Shown: positions 63,780 through 64,000 of the stretch, piece after piece | Layout: every line of letters begins with the position of its first letter | How positions within the stretch are numbered: the stretch's first letter is position 1 | Source: Bradyrhizobium sp. Ce-3 | GTDB taxonomy: Bacteria; Pseudomonadota; Alphaproteobacteria; Rhizobiales; Xanthobacteraceae | Direction of reading: 5' to 3' | Assembly (NCBI RefSeq): GCF_022835695.1 | Contig: NZ_BQUV01000004.1 | Location: 558,001-622,000, forward strand | Length of the DNA stretch: 64,000 bases | Translations under genes and position numbers: made by a program | Notes under the pieces: model-generated | The model's database searches: none | The model's input: only the letters and a program-made list of their open reading frames with translations | What the model was told of the DNA's origin: nothing

Positions 63780-64000
63780 CGACACGATCAGGAACCACCG
63801 CGACCGGGGAGCAGCGAGCATGGTCGCGGTGACTTGAGGAGAGGAGCTTGAGGGGGAGTTCGGCGTGCAAGATCGTTTGAGGTGCGCGCGCGGCTTCTAT
63901 CTCAAGTTGACGGATCGATACATTGACGGGGCGCGTTCGGGCTAAAGGGCTTTGGGCGGGAACGCGACACAAAATGGACAAAGCCGGGGACGCTGGGAGT

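Overview
The window reads as a chromosomal segment of a Bradyrhizobium-like alphaproteobacterium (Nitrobacteraceae). This rests on very high GC with strong G/C third-position bias, many branched-chain-type ABC importers, solitary AraC/LysR/TetR/ROK regulators, a Cox-like molybdenum hydroxylase cluster, and dispersed palindromic elements of a kind I associate with that genus. No rRNA, tRNA, CRISPR array or intact mobile element was found. Taxonomy is inference; no search was run.

Layout. 1-0.7 kb: 3' end of a diverged EF-Tu with a terminator. 0.9-7.7 kb: small secreted protein plus TonB-dependent receptor, a LysR gene divergent from a small secreted protein and an SRPBCC protein, a LysR remnant, an AraC regulator and a frameshifted AhpD-like gene. 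8.1-10.1 kb: acyl-CoA dehydrogenase/SDR pair. 10.5-11.76 kb: gene-poor, with hairpin-rich repeats.

11.76-33.76 kb is the most striking block: about 20 genes on the plus strand, mostly touching or overlapping. They encode an importer (binding protein, AraC regulator, two permeases, LivG ATPase), a LivF ATPase fused to a Tm-1-like (UPF0261) domain, the partner TIM-barrel 'PEP hydrolase' domain as the next gene, a 961-residue SPFH/flotillin-like protein with an 11-residue-based repeat, two tandem SRPBCC proteins, a molybdenum hydroxylase (FAD, 2Fe-2S and a Mo subunit split in two ORFs), CoxD/CoxE-like maturation factors, an amidohydrolase, a lactonase-like metallo-hydrolase, an SMP-30/isochorismatase-like fusion and an FMN reductase. 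I infer one pathway: import, hydroxylation of an unknown (possibly cyclic or heteroaromatic) compound, then ring or lactone opening, with electrons passed to the membrane.

33.8-36.7 kb: palindromic elements, a two-component system read on the minus strand and a Gly/His-rich secreted protein. 37.1-41.1 kb: catalase and Tex. 41.3-43.2 kb: lactonase/aldo-keto reductase pair. 43.3-51.7 kb: YdhR-like monooxygenase divergent from TetR across a 42-bp palindrome, GFA protein, two methyltransferases, alpha/beta hydrolase, membrane protein, a solitary LivK-type binding protein, and two secreted proteins. 51.9-56.9 kb: AraC regulator, then a phenylacetate-degradation set (paaG, paaZ, PaaR-type TetR) with matching operators before paaG and upstream of the regulator. 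57.4-63.8 kb: a 48-residue protein, a sugar-dehydrogenase-like SDR, a ROK repressor and a divergent ribose-type sugar ABC operon. After 63780 I see no gene.
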